A stretch of DNA of 37,830 nucleotides from Deltaproteobacteria bacterium (lineage in GTDB: Bacteria; Desulfobacterota; Binatia; UBA9968; JAJDTQ01), in NCBI GenBank assembly GCA_028818755.1, contig JAPPNF010000071.1, forward strand, positions 1 through 37,830, written 5' to 3'. Positions 15,906 to 24,772 of this stretch are shown in pieces. The position numbers were made by a program, and so were the translations under genes. Below the pieces are notes generated by a model. That model was not told the origin of the DNA. It did no database searches and worked only from the letters and a program-made list of their open reading frames with translations. Numbering within the stretch: position 1 is the first letter of the stretch; the number at the start of each line of letters is the position of its first letter.

Positions 15906-16190
15906 ATGCCCGCAAAAGAACATAGAGCGAGCGACTACCTCAAGACGCCGGAGGATATCGTTGCCTATCTGAATGCTGCGGTCGAGGAGATGAGCGATGA
16001 TCCGCGCCTGCTCATGAGGGCGTTTCGAAACGTGGCCGAGGCGCAGGGCGGCGTCTCCGCGCTCGCGCGTGAAGCCAAGCTGGACCGAGTGGCGCTGTCC
16101 CGTGCGCTCTCGGGGCAGAGAAATCCCCGGCTCGACACCCTCGCGAAGGTCTCCGCCGCGTGCGGCGTCAAACTCTGTTTCTCGATTTGA
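15906..16190 (+). CDS. Probable addiction module antidote protein (HigA-like HTH)
   Basis: This 94-residue protein carries the pattern of the family called probable addiction module antidote proteins: DYLKTPEDIVAYLNAAVEE near the N-terminus, then an XRE-like HTH GGVSALAREAKLDRVALSRA and LSGQRNPRLDTLAKV. These usually follow a RelE/HigB-type killer gene, but no such reading frame lies upstream here. ATG 15906 is preceded by AGGAG at 7-nt spacing and by a good promoter. It may be a solitary transcription regulator or the remnant of a decayed toxin-antitoxin pair. Confidence 0.8.
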   Translation: MPAKEHRASDYLKTPEDIVAYLNAAVEEMSDDPRLLMRAFRNVAEAQGGVSALAREAKLDRVALSRALSGQRNPRLDTLAKVSAACGVKLCFSI

Positions 16191-16287
16191 GCATGTGCCG
16201 GGTTCTGATCAACTTCCGAATCGCTTGCGGTATACGGAAGAGTTGCAATAAACCGTAACAGACGAATCGCAAAGAGGAGGACATGAG

Positions 16288-16581
16288 ATGTCAATCGTTC
16301 GCTTGATCCACGTCAACGTCGATCCCGGCCAGTCCGCGGAAGCGGAGCGCATCTGGAAAGAGGATTGCGGGCCGCGCATGCTCGCTCAGCAGGGTTGCAA
16401 GTCCGAGCAGTTGCTGAAGTGCATCGATTCCCCGGGAGAATACATCTCCTACGCCGAGTGGGATAGCCAGGAAGACATCGATCGCTATCGCGAAAGCGAG
16501 GACCACCAGGCCATCCAGACACATGCGCGGGCGCTGCAGGGCGCGCGGGCCGTGGTCAAGCGGTACGATCCCATCGACTGA
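16288..16581 (+). CDS. Small dimeric alpha/beta-barrel (ABM-like) protein
   Basis: This 97-residue protein reads MSIVRLIHVNVDPGQSAEAE, then a mid-section YAEWDSQEDIDRYRES and a C-terminal VVKRYDP strand. That is the beta-alpha-beta-beta layout of antibiotic-biosynthesis-monooxygenase-like ferredoxin folds. Such proteins may be heme-degrading, quinol-oxidising or non-enzymatic; no specific substrate can be read here. A strong GGAGG lies upstream of the ATG. It is the first plus-strand gene beyond the defence island and lies 76 nt before the large FAD/Fe-S oxidase gene, so the two may be co-transcribed. Confidence 0.6.
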   Translation: MSIVRLIHVNVDPGQSAEAERIWKEDCGPRMLAQQGCKSEQLLKCIDSPGEYISYAEWDSQEDIDRYRESEDHQAIQTHARALQGARAVVKRYDPID

Positions 16582-16657
16582 GTCTTTCCGCGGAGGCAGG
16601 GATACCTGAGCCATCGCCATCTCGTTCGTGACGGGGTGGCGGCGAGGAGCATTTCCC

Positions 16658-19549
16658 ATGGCACGTGAAGTGCAGGATTACCGGGAGACCGAGGCCGAGC
16701 TCCGCAAACGGGTGGAGGGCGAGGTCCGGTTCGACCACTACTCGCGGCTGCTCTACGCCACCGATGCGTCCATCTACCAGATGGAGCCGGTGGGCGTGGT
16801 GATCCCCCGGCACAAGGGCGACGTCCAGGCGGTCATCGAAGTAGCCAACCGGCACCGGGTGCCGGTGCTGGCCCGGGGCGGCGGCACCTCACTGGCGGGC
16901 CAGACCGTGGGCCACGCCATCGTCATGGACTTCTCGAAGTACATGAACCAGGTGCTGGAAACGAACCAGGAGGAGTTCTGGGCCCGCGTCCAGCCGGGGC
17001 TGGTCCAGGACGCCCTTAATTCCCACGTGGCGCCCATGGGGATGCTCTTCGGTCCGGACACCTCCACCTCGAACCGGGCCACCATCGGCGGCATGGTCGG
17101 CAACAACTCGGCCGGCGCCCATTCCGTCGTCTACGGCAAGACCCTGGACCACGTGCTGGAGTTGACGGTGCTCCTGGCCGACGGCAGCGAGGCGGTGTTG
17201 AAAGACCTCTCCGCGGACACGCTGGCCGCCCGGCAGGCAGGGAAAGGGCTGGAGAGCCGCATCTACCAGCAGTTGCCGCCCCTGGTGGAGTCGGCCGGCG
17301 CGCTCATCGCGGAGCGCTATCCCAAGCTCATGCGGCGGGTGTCGGGCTACAACCTCGACGAGTTCACCAAGGACCAGCCGTTCAACCTCTCGCGCCTGAT
17401 CGTGGGGTCCGAGGGCACTCTCGCGTGCGTGGTGGAAGCGAAGATGCGGCTGGTGCCCAAGCCGAAGTTTACCGCGCTGGACGTTATCCACTTCCACGAC
17501 CTCCAGGAGGCGCTGGGGGTGTCCGAAACCATCCTCGCCACCGACCCCTACGCCATGGAGCTGACCGACAAGCCCATCCTGGACCTGGCGCGCAACAACA
17601 TCGAGCAGTCCAAGCGGCTGGGCTTCGTGCAGGGCGACCCGGACGCCCTCCTCATGGTGGAGTACGACGGCGACACCCTCGATGAGGTCCGCGACAAGGT
17701 CGACAAGCTGGAGGTGATCCGCCGGCGCGAGCGCATGGGCTACGCCGCCTCGCTCGCGTACGAGCCGCGCGAGGTGCAGGCGATCTGGGGCCTGCGCAAG
17801 GCCGGCCTGGGGCTCCTGCTGGGCACCAAGGGAGAGAAGAAGCCCATCGCCTTCGTCGAGGACACCGCGGTGGACCCGGTCAAGCTGCCCGAGTTCATCA
17901 AGCGCTTCCGCGGCATCCTCGGCAGCCACGGCGTCCGCGCCGGCTACTACGGCCACTGCTCGGTGGGCTGCATGCACATCCGCCCGTTCATCAACCTCAA
18001 GGAAGCGGGCGAGGTGGAGAAGATGACGCAGATCTCCCGCGAGATCTCGGACTTGGTGATGGAGTTCGGCGGCGCCATGTCCGGCGAGCACGGCGACGGC
18101 CTGGCCAGGAGCCACCTGAACGAGAAGCTCTTCGGACCCGAGCTGTACCAGGAGTTCCGCAAGGTCAAGCGCCTGTTCGACCCGGACAACCTGTTGAATC
18201 CCGGCAAGATCGTGGACGCGCCGCCCATGACCGACTCGCTCCGCTACGGCACCTCCTACAAGACCTGGCAGCCCGACACCATGCTGGACTTCAGCGACCA
18301 GGGCGGCTTCGTGGCCGCGGTGGAGATGTGCAACGGCACCGGCGCCTGCCGCAAGACCCTGGGCGGCACCATGTGCCCGTCCTACATGGCGACGCTGGAG
18401 GAGGAGCACTCCACCCGCGGGCGCGCCACCGCCTTCCGCGCGGTGCTGTCCGGCAAGGTGCCGCGTTCCGAGTTCACCGGCGAGCGGCTCCACGAGGTGC
18501 TGGATCTGTGCCTCGAGTGCAAGGGCTGCAAGGCCGAGTGCCCGTCCAACGTCGACATGGCCAAGCTCAAGTACGAGTTCCTGCACCACTACCAGCAGGT
18601 CCACGGGGTGTCGCTTCGGAGCCGCCTGTTCGGCCGCATCGGCGCCCTGAGCCGCTGGGGCTCGCTGCTGGCGCCGGTCGCGAACCGGGTCAACGGCACC
18701 TTCGCCAACCGCTGGTTCCTGGACCGCTTCCTGGGCATCGACCGCAGGCGCCCGTTGCCGAGCTTCGCGCGCAACAACTTCGAGACATGGTGGAACAAGC
18801 GCGATGCCGCCGGAAGCGGCGCCCGCGGCTCGGTGATCCTGTTCCACGACACCTTCAACACCTACAACACGCCCGACGTGGCGGTGGCGGCCACGCACCT
18901 GTTGGAGCATCTCGGCTACCGGGTGATGACCGTGCCGCGGCGCTGCTGCGGACGGCCGATGATCTCCAAGGGCATGCTGCAGGACGCCAAGGAGCACGCC
19001 GTATGGAACGTGGCGCGGCTGCTTCCCCACGTGGAGCAGGGAGTGCGGGTGGTGGGCCTGGAGCCTTCCTGCATCCTGACGCTACGGGACGAGTACCCCG
19101 ACCTCCTGCGCAACGAGCCGTCGCGCATGGTGGCGGGCCACACGCTGCTCATCGAGGAGTTGCTGATGCGCGACGAGGCCACGGGCACGTTGAAGAACGG
19201 CGGTGCCGCCAGGCCGCCGGTGGTGCTGCACGGCCACTGCCACCAGAAGGCCCTGGTGGGCATGGCGCCCACGGTCTCGGTGCTGAGGGAAGCGGGCCAC
19301 GAGGTCCGCGAGGTGGATTCCGGCTGCTGCGGCATGGCCGGCTCCTTCGGCTTCGAGAAGGAGCACTACGACGTGTCCGTGGCCATCGCCAACCGCCGCC
19401 TGGTGCCGGCGGTGGAGGCCGCCCCCGAGGACGCGCGCGTGGTGGCGTCGGGGATCTCCTGCCGGCAGCAGATCGAGCATCTAACCGGGCGCCGGGCCCT
19501 CCATCCGGTGGAGGTGCTGTGGGAAGACGCCCGGGAAGCCGGGGCCTGA
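16658..19549 (+). CDS. FAD-linked oxidase fused to Fe-S/CCG oxidoreductase (GlcD-GlcF/YdiJ-like)
   Basis: This 963-residue fusion has an FAD-binding PCMH-type domain (about 30-220, with ARGGGTSLAGQTVG), an FAD-oxidase C-terminal domain (about 230-530, with GEHGDGLARSH) and a two-cluster ferredoxin segment (C558, C564, C573; C618, C621, C624, C628). Two CCG motifs follow at 763-765 and 890-892. This architecture matches D-2-hydroxyacid (lactate, glycolate or 2-hydroxyglutarate) dehydrogenases that pass electrons from FAD through Fe-S clusters to an acceptor at the membrane. The exact hydroxyacid cannot be read from sequence. ATG 16658 has GAGGAG 8 nt upstream and fits family starts better than 16628. 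The stop lies 6 nt before the threonine synthase gene. Confidence 0.88.
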   Translation: MAREVQDYRETEAELRKRVEGEVRFDHYSRLLYATDASIYQMEPVGVVIPRHKGDVQAVIEVANRHRVPVLARGGGTSLAGQTVGHAIVMDFSKYMNQVLETNQEEFWARVQPGLVQDALNSHVAPMGMLFGPDTSTSNRATIGGMVGNNSAGAHSVVYGKTLDHVLELTVLLADGSEAVLKDLSADTLAARQAGKGLESRIYQQLPPLVESAGALIAERYPKLMRRVSGYNLDEFTKDQPFNLSRLIVGSEGTLACVVEAKMRLVPKPKFTALDVIHFHDLQEALGVSETILATDPYAMELTDKPILDLARNNIEQSKRLGFVQGDPDALLMVEYDGDTLDEVRDKVDKLEVIRRRERMGYAASLAYEPREVQAIWGLRKAGLGLLLGTKGEKKPIAFVEDTAVDPVKLPEFIKRFRGILGSHGVRAGYYGHCSVGCMHIRPFINLKEAGEVEKMTQISREISDLVMEFGGAMSGEHGDGLARSHLNEKLFGPELYQEFRKVKRLFDPDNLLNPGKIVDAPPMTDSLRYGTSYKTWQPDTMLDFSDQGGFVAAVEMCNGTGACRKTLGGTMCPSYMATLEEEHSTRGRATAFRAVLSGKVPRSEFTGERLHEVLDLCLECKGCKAECPSNVDMAKLKYEFLHHYQQVHGVSLRSRLFGRIGALSRWGSLLAPVANRVNGTFANRWFLDRFLGIDRRRPLPSFARNNFETWWNKRDAAGSGARGSVILFHDTFNTYNTPDVAVAATHLLEHLGYRVMTVPRRCCGRPMISKGMLQDAKEHAVWNVARLLPHVEQGVRVVGLEPSCILTLRDEYPDLLRNEPSRMVAGHTLLIEELLMRDEATGTLKNGGAARPPVVLHGHCHQKALVGMAPTVSVLREAGHEVREVDSGCCGMAGSFGFEKEHYDVSVAIANRRLVPAVEAAPEDARVVASGISCRQQIEHLTGRRALHPVEVLWEDAREAGA

Positions 19550-19555
19550 GGGGTC

Positions 19556-20872
19556 ATGGGCAGGATCGCGGCGCTACGCTGTCCGCAGTGCGGCTGGGAG
19601 GCGGTGACCGACGACACCTTCGCGTGCGGTTCCTGTGAAGCCGTGCTGGAGGTCCGGATGGACCTCGGACATCTCACCCGTTCCGACGTGCGCACCATCC
19701 GCTTCGGCGCCGACAACACCCTGTGGCGCTGGTTCGATTTCTTTCCGGTGAAGAGCCGCGGCTCGGTGGTGTCCCTGGGCGAAGGGTACACGCCGCTCGT
19801 GCGTTGCCGGCGCCTGGGCGAGCACCTGGGGATGGAACGGCTCTACGTCAAGAACGACACGTTGCTGCCCACGGGCTCCCTCAAGGATCGCAGCAACAGC
19901 GTGGGCATCTCCCGCGCGGTGGAACTGGGCTTCGACACCGTGGCGGTGCCGTCCACCGGCAACGCCGCCGCGTCGGTGGCCGCCTACGCCGCGGCCGCGG
20001 GGCTGCGCAGCGTCGTCATGGTGCCGGCCGGCACCGATGCGGCCAAGGTGACCCAGGCGTATGCATGCGGCGCCGCCGTCGTGGTGGTGGAGGGGGAAAG
20101 CCTCGACGGCATGGGTGCGTTGTACCGCGCCGCGGTCAAGGAGTTCGGCTGGTACGACTGCCTGTCCACCAACCCGTACCGCAACGAGGGCAAGAAGTCC
20201 TACGCCTTCGAGTTGTTCGATCAACTGGACGAGCACGTGCCCAATTGGATCATCCACCCCACCGCCGGGGGCGCGGGCCTCGTCGCCATGTGGAAGGGAT
20301 ACCAGGAGTTGCACGGCCTTGGCTGGGCGCACCGGTTCCCCAGGCTGGTGGCGGCCCAGAGCGAGGCCGCGGCCCCCATCGCCACGGCGTTGAATACCAA
20401 CAGCGCCACCGTGGAGCCGGTGGCCGCGGGCGCCACGGTGGCGGAGAGCATACGGGTGGGCAATCCCCATGCGCTGGGGCTGCGCGCCCTGCGCGCGGTG
20501 CGGGCCAGCAACGGCACCGGCGTGGCACTGCCGGACGGTGAGATCCTCGAGGCCCAGGAGCTGCTGGGCCGTCTGGCCGGAGTGTTCGCCGAGCCCTCGG
20601 CCGCGGTGTCGCTGGCCGCGGCGGCGCGGCTCCGGCGGGAGGGCGTCATCCGCGCCGACGACATGGTCGTGTGCAACATCACCGGCCACGGCCTCAAGCA
20701 GGTCGCCAGCGTTACCGTTCCGCCGGAGCAGCTTGAACCCGTCAAACCGGAGTTGGAAGCGTTGAAGGAGAGGCTGGAGTGGACGCCCGCCGTTCGTCCT
20801 GAGCGTAGCGAGGCGCGGCCGAGCGAAGTCGAAGGACAGGTAGGGGAACCGGAAAGCGAAGGACAGCCATGA
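19556..20872 (+). CDS. thrC: Threonine synthase-like PLP enzyme with repeat-derived C-terminal tail
   Basis: This 438-residue fold-type II PLP enzyme has an N-terminal zinc ribbon (C9, C12, C24, C27). The PLP Lys is K110 in TGSLKDRSNS, and the phosphate-binding loop is STGNAAASVAAYAA. Threonine synthase converts O-phosphohomoserine to threonine. The zinc-ribbon form is common in bacteria with archaeal-like ThrC, although other lyases of the fold cannot be excluded. The catalytic domain ends near residue 410. The last 25 or so residues (AVRPERSEARPSEVEG and beyond) are translated from a dispersed DNA repeat and are unlikely to be functional. The stop overlaps the next gene's ATG (ATGA). Confidence 0.85.
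   Translation: MGRIAALRCPQCGWEAVTDDTFACGSCEAVLEVRMDLGHLTRSDVRTIRFGADNTLWRWFDFFPVKSRGSVVSLGEGYTPLVRCRRLGEHLGMERLYVKNDTLLPTGSLKDRSNSVGISRAVELGFDTVAVPSTGNAAASVAAYAAAAGLRSVVMVPAGTDAAKVTQAYACGAAVVVVEGESLDGMGALYRAAVKEFGWYDCLSTNPYRNEGKKSYAFELFDQLDEHVPNWIIHPTAGGAGLVAMWKGYQELHGLGWAHRFPRLVAAQSEAAAPIATALNTNSATVEPVAAGATVAESIRVGNPHALGLRALRAVRASNGTGVALPDGEILEAQELLGRLAGVFAEPSAAVSLAAAARLRREGVIRADDMVVCNITGHGLKQVASVTVPPEQLEPVKPELEALKERLEWTPAVRPERSEARPSEVEGQVGEPESEGQP
20791..20837 (+). repeat. Dispersed repeat copy inside the 3' end of the threonine synthase gene
   Basis: The copy begins CGTTCGTCCTGAGCGTAGCG and ends GAGCGAAGTCGAAGGAC, matching the arms of the palindromic element at 31325-31470 apart from a short GC-rich substitution in the middle. 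It lies in frame in the last codons of the enzyme gene. Confidence 0.8.
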
Positions 20873-21909
20873 AGTTCGGATACTACCTGCTCAACACCTA
20901 CGTTCCCGAACTGGACGGGGACTCGCGCGAGCTCTACTCCCGCTGGCTGGAGCAGATCGACGCCGCCGAGGAAATGCGGTTCGACAGCCTCTGGGTCACC
21001 GAGCACCACTTCCGCCTGTTCGGCGGCATGATGCCCAGCCCGCAGATGCTTCTGTCGGCGGCCTCGCAGCGCACCCGGCGGCTCCATCTCGGCTCGGCCG
21101 TATCGCTGGTGCCTATGCACCACCCCCTGCAGATCGCCGAGGATTACGCCATGCTGGATCTCCTCTCCGGCGGACGCCTGCTCTTCGGCGCCGGCCGCGG
21201 CATGAGCCCCCACGAGTACGAGGTGTACGGGCACGACTGGCCCACCGCGCAGCCGCGGCTCGTGGAGGCCCTGGATGTCATCCGCATGGCGTGGACCGAG
21301 GAGACCGTGGAGTGGGACGGGGAGTTCTTCAGCTACCACGGAATGACCGTGCGGCCCAGGCCGCACCAGCAGCCCCATCCGCCCATCTACGTGCCGGCCA
21401 ACCGGGACCTCGACAACTTCCGCATGATCGGAAGCCACGGCTACCACCTCATGACCCTGCCGTGGATCGGCAGCAACGCCGAGCAGCGTCCGCGCATCGA
21501 AGTCTACCTCGAAAGCCTGCGGGAAGCGGGCTATTCCGAGGAAGACCACGACGTGTTCGTCATGTACCCGATCTACGTCGGCGAGGACGACAGCCAGGCC
21601 CGCGCCGAAGTGGAGGACGCCTGGCACCGCTGGCGCGAGTTCGCCCTAGACGAGGTCCGCCTCGACCCCGCCCGCGTGCCCATGCTGGACAAGATCTACG
21701 CGCGCCTGGCCTACGACATGATGGTGCAGGACAACCGTGGCATCTTCGGCGGCCCCGACACCTGCATCGAGCACCTCAAGGTCATCATCGACGTCGTCGG
21801 CCCCAACCACATCGGCCTGTGCTTCCACTTCGGCGGCCTCAAGCAGGACAAGGTGCTCGCCTCCATGGAGCGCTTCAGCCGCTACGTGGCGCCGGCGTTC
21901 GAGGTCTAG
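20869..21909 (+). CDS. LLM-class (luciferase-like) flavin-dependent oxidoreductase
   Basis: This 346-residue bacterial luciferase-fold protein has the FGYYLL first strand, the FDSLWVTEHHF motif near residue 39, the LGSAVSLVPMHHPL strand and LLSGGRLLFGAGRG, all typical of F420- or FMN-dependent monooxygenases. VYGHDWPTAQPR and RPRPHQQPHPPIYVPA are also usual in the family. The substrate cannot be deduced; homologues act on alkanesulfonates, long-chain alkanes or xenobiotics using reduced FMN. ATG 20869 overlaps the upstream stop (ATGA), so translation is coupled to the PLP enzyme. A strong hairpin follows the stop. Confidence 0.88.
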   Translation: MKFGYYLLNTYVPELDGDSRELYSRWLEQIDAAEEMRFDSLWVTEHHFRLFGGMMPSPQMLLSAASQRTRRLHLGSAVSLVPMHHPLQIAEDYAMLDLLSGGRLLFGAGRGMSPHEYEVYGHDWPTAQPRLVEALDVIRMAWTEETVEWDGEFFSYHGMTVRPRPHQQPHPPIYVPANRDLDNFRMIGSHGYHLMTLPWIGSNAEQRPRIEVYLESLREAGYSEEDHDVFVMYPIYVGEDDSQARAEVEDAWHRWREFALDEVRLDPARVPMLDKIYARLAYDMMVQDNRGIFGGPDTCIEHLKVIIDVVGPNHIGLCFHFGGLKQDKVLASMERFSRYVAPAFEV

Positions 21910-21926
21910 TTCCGCGCGCACGGCCA

Positions 21927-21948
21927 TCCCGGGGACGCAACCCCGGGA
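21927..21948. terminator. GC-rich stem-loop between convergent genes
   Basis: TCCCGGGG, loop ACGCAA, CCCCGGGA: a perfect 8-bp stem in the 54-bp gap between the convergent LLM oxidoreductase and PPK2 genes. It has no T-run on either strand, so it would be an atypical bidirectional terminator. Confidence 0.5.
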
Positions 21949-21963
21949 AGGTGGTCCGTACTT

Positions 21964-22821
21964 TCAGGGATACACCGCGGGGACGAAGGTCTGGTCCGTG
22001 ATGGGCGGGCGGACATACGCGCCGGCATCCGTCCGTTTCGGCAGCTTGATCGGTTCGGGCGTCAAGTCCTGATGGGGGATCAGGCTCAGCAGATGGCTGA
22101 TGCAGTTCAGCCGCGCGTGTTTCTTCACGTCCGCCTCGACCACGTACCATGGCGCCTGCTTGATGTCGGTGTGGGCGAACATCTCGTCCTTCGCCCTCGA
22201 ATAGTCGACCCAGCGCCGCCGTGATTCCAGGTCCATCGGACTCAGCTTCCAGCGTTTGTGCTTGAGCTTGAGCCGGCTCTGGAAGCGTCGCTCCTGTTCC
22301 TCGTCGGAGATCGAGAACCAGTACTTGATCAGCATAACGCCGGAGCGGACCAGCATGCGCTCGAACTCCGGGCAGCTACGCAGGAACTCCTGGTATTCCT
22401 CGTTGGTGCAGAAGCCCATGACCCGCTCGACCCCGGCGCGGTTGTACCAACTCCGGTCGAACAGCACCATCTCCCCGGCGGCCGGCAGGTGGGGTACGTA
22501 ACGCTGAAAGTACCACTGGGTCTGCTCGCGTTCCGTGGGCGCCGGCAACGCTACGACGCGGCAGATTCGCGGGCTCAAGTGCTGTGTGATGCGCTTGATG
22601 ACGCCACCCTTGCCCGCCGCATCGCGACCCTCGAACAGCACCACCACCTTCAGCCCGTTCTGCTTGATCCATTCGAGCATGGTCACCAGCTCGATCTGGA
22701 GCCGGAGAAGCTCCTTCTCGTAACGCTTGTTGTCGATCTTCTCTTGCCGGTGCGCGGCCGCCCCGGCGCCGTCACGGACCGAGTCCTTCGTCTTCTTCTC
22801 ATGTTTGTTCGTCTTGGCCAT
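21964..22821 (-). CDS. ppk2: Polyphosphate kinase 2 family protein
   Basis: This 285-residue protein has Walker A FEGRDAAGKGG (63-73), Walker B FDRSWYNRAGVERVMGF (121-137) and the lid-region segment KLKHKRWKLSPMDLESRRRW. PPK2 enzymes transfer phosphate between polyphosphate and nucleoside mono- or diphosphates in the cytoplasm. The class (NDP, NMP or both) cannot be fixed by eye. The N-terminal 30 residues are Lys-rich (TNKHEKKTKD). ATG 22821 has GGAGC just upstream; the longer frame to 23004 would cover the promoter region. It is divergent from argS across a 247-bp gap in which I saw no sure promoter. Confidence 0.9.
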   Translation of the reverse strand: MAKTNKHEKKTKDSVRDGAGAAAHRQEKIDNKRYEKELLRLQIELVTMLEWIKQNGLKVVVLFEGRDAAGKGGVIKRITQHLSPRICRVVALPAPTEREQTQWYFQRYVPHLPAAGEMVLFDRSWYNRAGVERVMGFCTNEEYQEFLRSCPEFERMLVRSGVMLIKYWFSISDEEQERRFQSRLKLKHKRWKLSPMDLESRRRWVDYSRAKDEMFAHTDIKQAPWYVVEADVKKHARLNCISHLLSLIPHQDLTPEPIKLPKRTDAGAYVRPPITDQTFVPAVYP

Positions 22822-23068
22822 GGCTGCTCCTTTGAACGCACATGAATGCGTCGCTCCGGCGACTCGCGAACCACAGATACTCGAAAAGCGCGGCACTTGT
22901 CCAGGAAAGCCGTCTTTACTCGGACAGGCTCGCTGCACGTGTTCGAGCCGCGGGCGGGTTGGAACCCCGCCCCTGCACCTTGTCATCAGCCCCTCCCTGC
23001 TCACGTGTGCACCTTTGTGTTAGACTCGGCAGGATGATGTCGGTGGAAAGCACGGGACGGAACGCGTC

Positions 23069-24769
23069 ATGAGGGTCGAGGATTTCCGCGGGGAGGCGGC
23101 CCGGGTCATCGCCCGGCACGCGGAGCTTGAGAGCGACGCGGTGGAACGCATGTTGACGGTGCCGCCGAAGCCGGACATGGGCGATTTCGCTTTCCCGTGC
23201 TTCACTCTCGCCAAGAAGCTGCACAAGGCGCCGCCGGCCATCGCGAAGGAGATCGCCGAGAAGGCGGCGGGAGACCTGGAGCTGCTGCACGGCGCCCAGG
23301 CCCTGGGCGGCTACGTGAATCTGTCGGTGGACCGGACGCGCTACGCCGACGCGGTGTTGCGCGAGGCGGTCACGGCGGGTGAGGCGTACGGCTGTTCCCG
23401 GGACGGCGCCGGCCACACCATCGCCATCGACTACTCCTCCCCGAACATTGCCAAGCCCTTCCACGTGGGCCATCTGCGCTCCACCATCATCGGCGGCGCG
23501 CTGGTGCGTATCTTCGAGGCCCTTGGCTTCAAGGTCGTGGGCATCAACCACGTGGGCGACTGGGGGACCCAGTTCGGCAGGCAGATCGTGGGCCTCAAGC
23601 GGTTCGGAAGGCCCGAGGATGCCGACGACCTGATGAGCCTCAACCGCCTGTACGTCAAGTTCCACGAGGAGGCGGACGGCGCCCCGGAGTTGGTGGAGGA
23701 GGCGCGGGAATGGTTCCGCCGCCAGGAGGCCGGGGACGAGGTGGCGCTGGCGCTGTGGCGCAGAATCCGCGACACCAGCCTCGACTACTTCAAGCGGATC
23801 TACGAGCGGCTCGGCGTGCGTTTCGATTCCTACACCGGCGAGTCGTTCTTCAACGACAAGATGGACGCGGTCATCGAGGAAGCCCACGCCAAGGGCCTGG
23901 CCACGGTGTCGGAAGGGGCGCTCATCATCGACCTCTCGGCGGAGGGCATCGACACGCCGGCCCTGCTGGAGAAGGCCGACGGCACCACCCTCTACCTCAC
24001 CCGGGACGTGGCCGCCGCCAGGTACCGGCACGACACCTACGGCTGCGACCGCATCGTGTACGTGGTGGCGAGCGGCCAGTCGCTGCACTTCCGGCAGCTG
24101 TTCACCGTGTTGAAGCTGCTCGGTCACCCCTGGGCCAAGGACTGCGTGCACGTGAACTTCGGGCTGGTCCAGGGCATGTCCACCCGCAAGGGCAACGTCA
24201 TATACCTGGAGGAGCTGCTGGACGAGGCGCGGGACCGGGCGCTGGCGTACATGCGCGGCCAGATCGAGAAACGGCTCGACCTGGAGGACGAGGAGACCGT
24301 GGCCGAGGCCGTCGGCATCGCCGCCATCTTCTTTGCGGACCTGTCCAAGCAGCGCATCAAGGACTACCGCTTCGACTGGGACCTGGCCATCTCCTTCGAC
24401 GGCGACACCGGCCCTTACTTGATGAGCGCCCACGCCCGCATCGCCGGCATCCTGCGCAACTGCGGTCTCGATCCGGACCCTGATGCCGACGTGGCCCCGC
24501 TGGTGGAACCCGAGGCCCACCGGCTGGTGAGCCTGGTGGCCCGCTACCCGGACGTGCTGCGCGAAGCGGGCCGCCTCTACGAGCCCTCCGTGCTGGCCAA
24601 CTACCTGCTGGAGCTGGCCCGCGGTCTGCACTCGAGCTACGCGGTCCTTCGGGTCAAGGGAGAGGAAGAGGGCAGGGCGCAGGCCCGGCTGCTGCTCTTC
24701 ACCGCTGTGAAGCAGGTGCTCCGCAGCGGCCTCACCATCCTCGGCATCCAGCCCCTGGAGCGCATGTAG
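23069..24769 (+). CDS. argS: Arginyl-tRNA synthetase
   Basis: This 566-residue class I synthetase has an N-terminal Add-1 domain (1-90) and the HIGH-like HVGH at 132-135 within SSPNIAKPFHVGHLRSTIIG. GINHVGDWGTQFG follows. The KMSKS loop is in its relaxed form MSTRKGN (about 370-376), as usual in many ArgS. The C-terminal DALR anticodon-binding domain starts near 450 (GPYLMSAHARIAGIL) and ends ERM. Length is typical. It charges tRNA-Arg with arginine. The surE gene begins 3 nt after its stop, so argS-surE-DUF2007 form one operon. Confidence 0.96.
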   Translation: MRVEDFRGEAARVIARHAELESDAVERMLTVPPKPDMGDFAFPCFTLAKKLHKAPPAIAKEIAEKAAGDLELLHGAQALGGYVNLSVDRTRYADAVLREAVTAGEAYGCSRDGAGHTIAIDYSSPNIAKPFHVGHLRSTIIGGALVRIFEALGFKVVGINHVGDWGTQFGRQIVGLKRFGRPEDADDLMSLNRLYVKFHEEADGAPELVEEAREWFRRQEAGDEVALALWRRIRDTSLDYFKRIYERLGVRFDSYTGESFFNDKMDAVIEEAHAKGLATVSEGALIIDLSAEGIDTPALLEKADGTTLYLTRDVAAARYRHDTYGCDRIVYVVASGQSLHFRQLFTVLKLLGHPWAKDCVHVNFGLVQGMSTRKGNVIYLEELLDEARDRALAYMRGQIEKRLDLEDEETVAEAVGIAAIFFADLSKQRIKDYRFDWDLAISFDGDTGPYLMSAHARIAGILRNCGLDPDPDADVAPLVEPEAHRLVSLVARYPDVLREAGRLYEPSVLANYLLELARGLHSSYAVLRVKGEEEGRAQARLLLFTAVKQVLRSGLTILGIQPLERM

Positions 24770-24772
24770 CCC

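Noticed and set aside
16889..19030. 713-codon open frame on the minus strand
   Set aside because: Antisense shadow of the FAD/Fe-S oxidase; low-complexity His/Val/Gly-rich translation typical of high-GC mirror frames.
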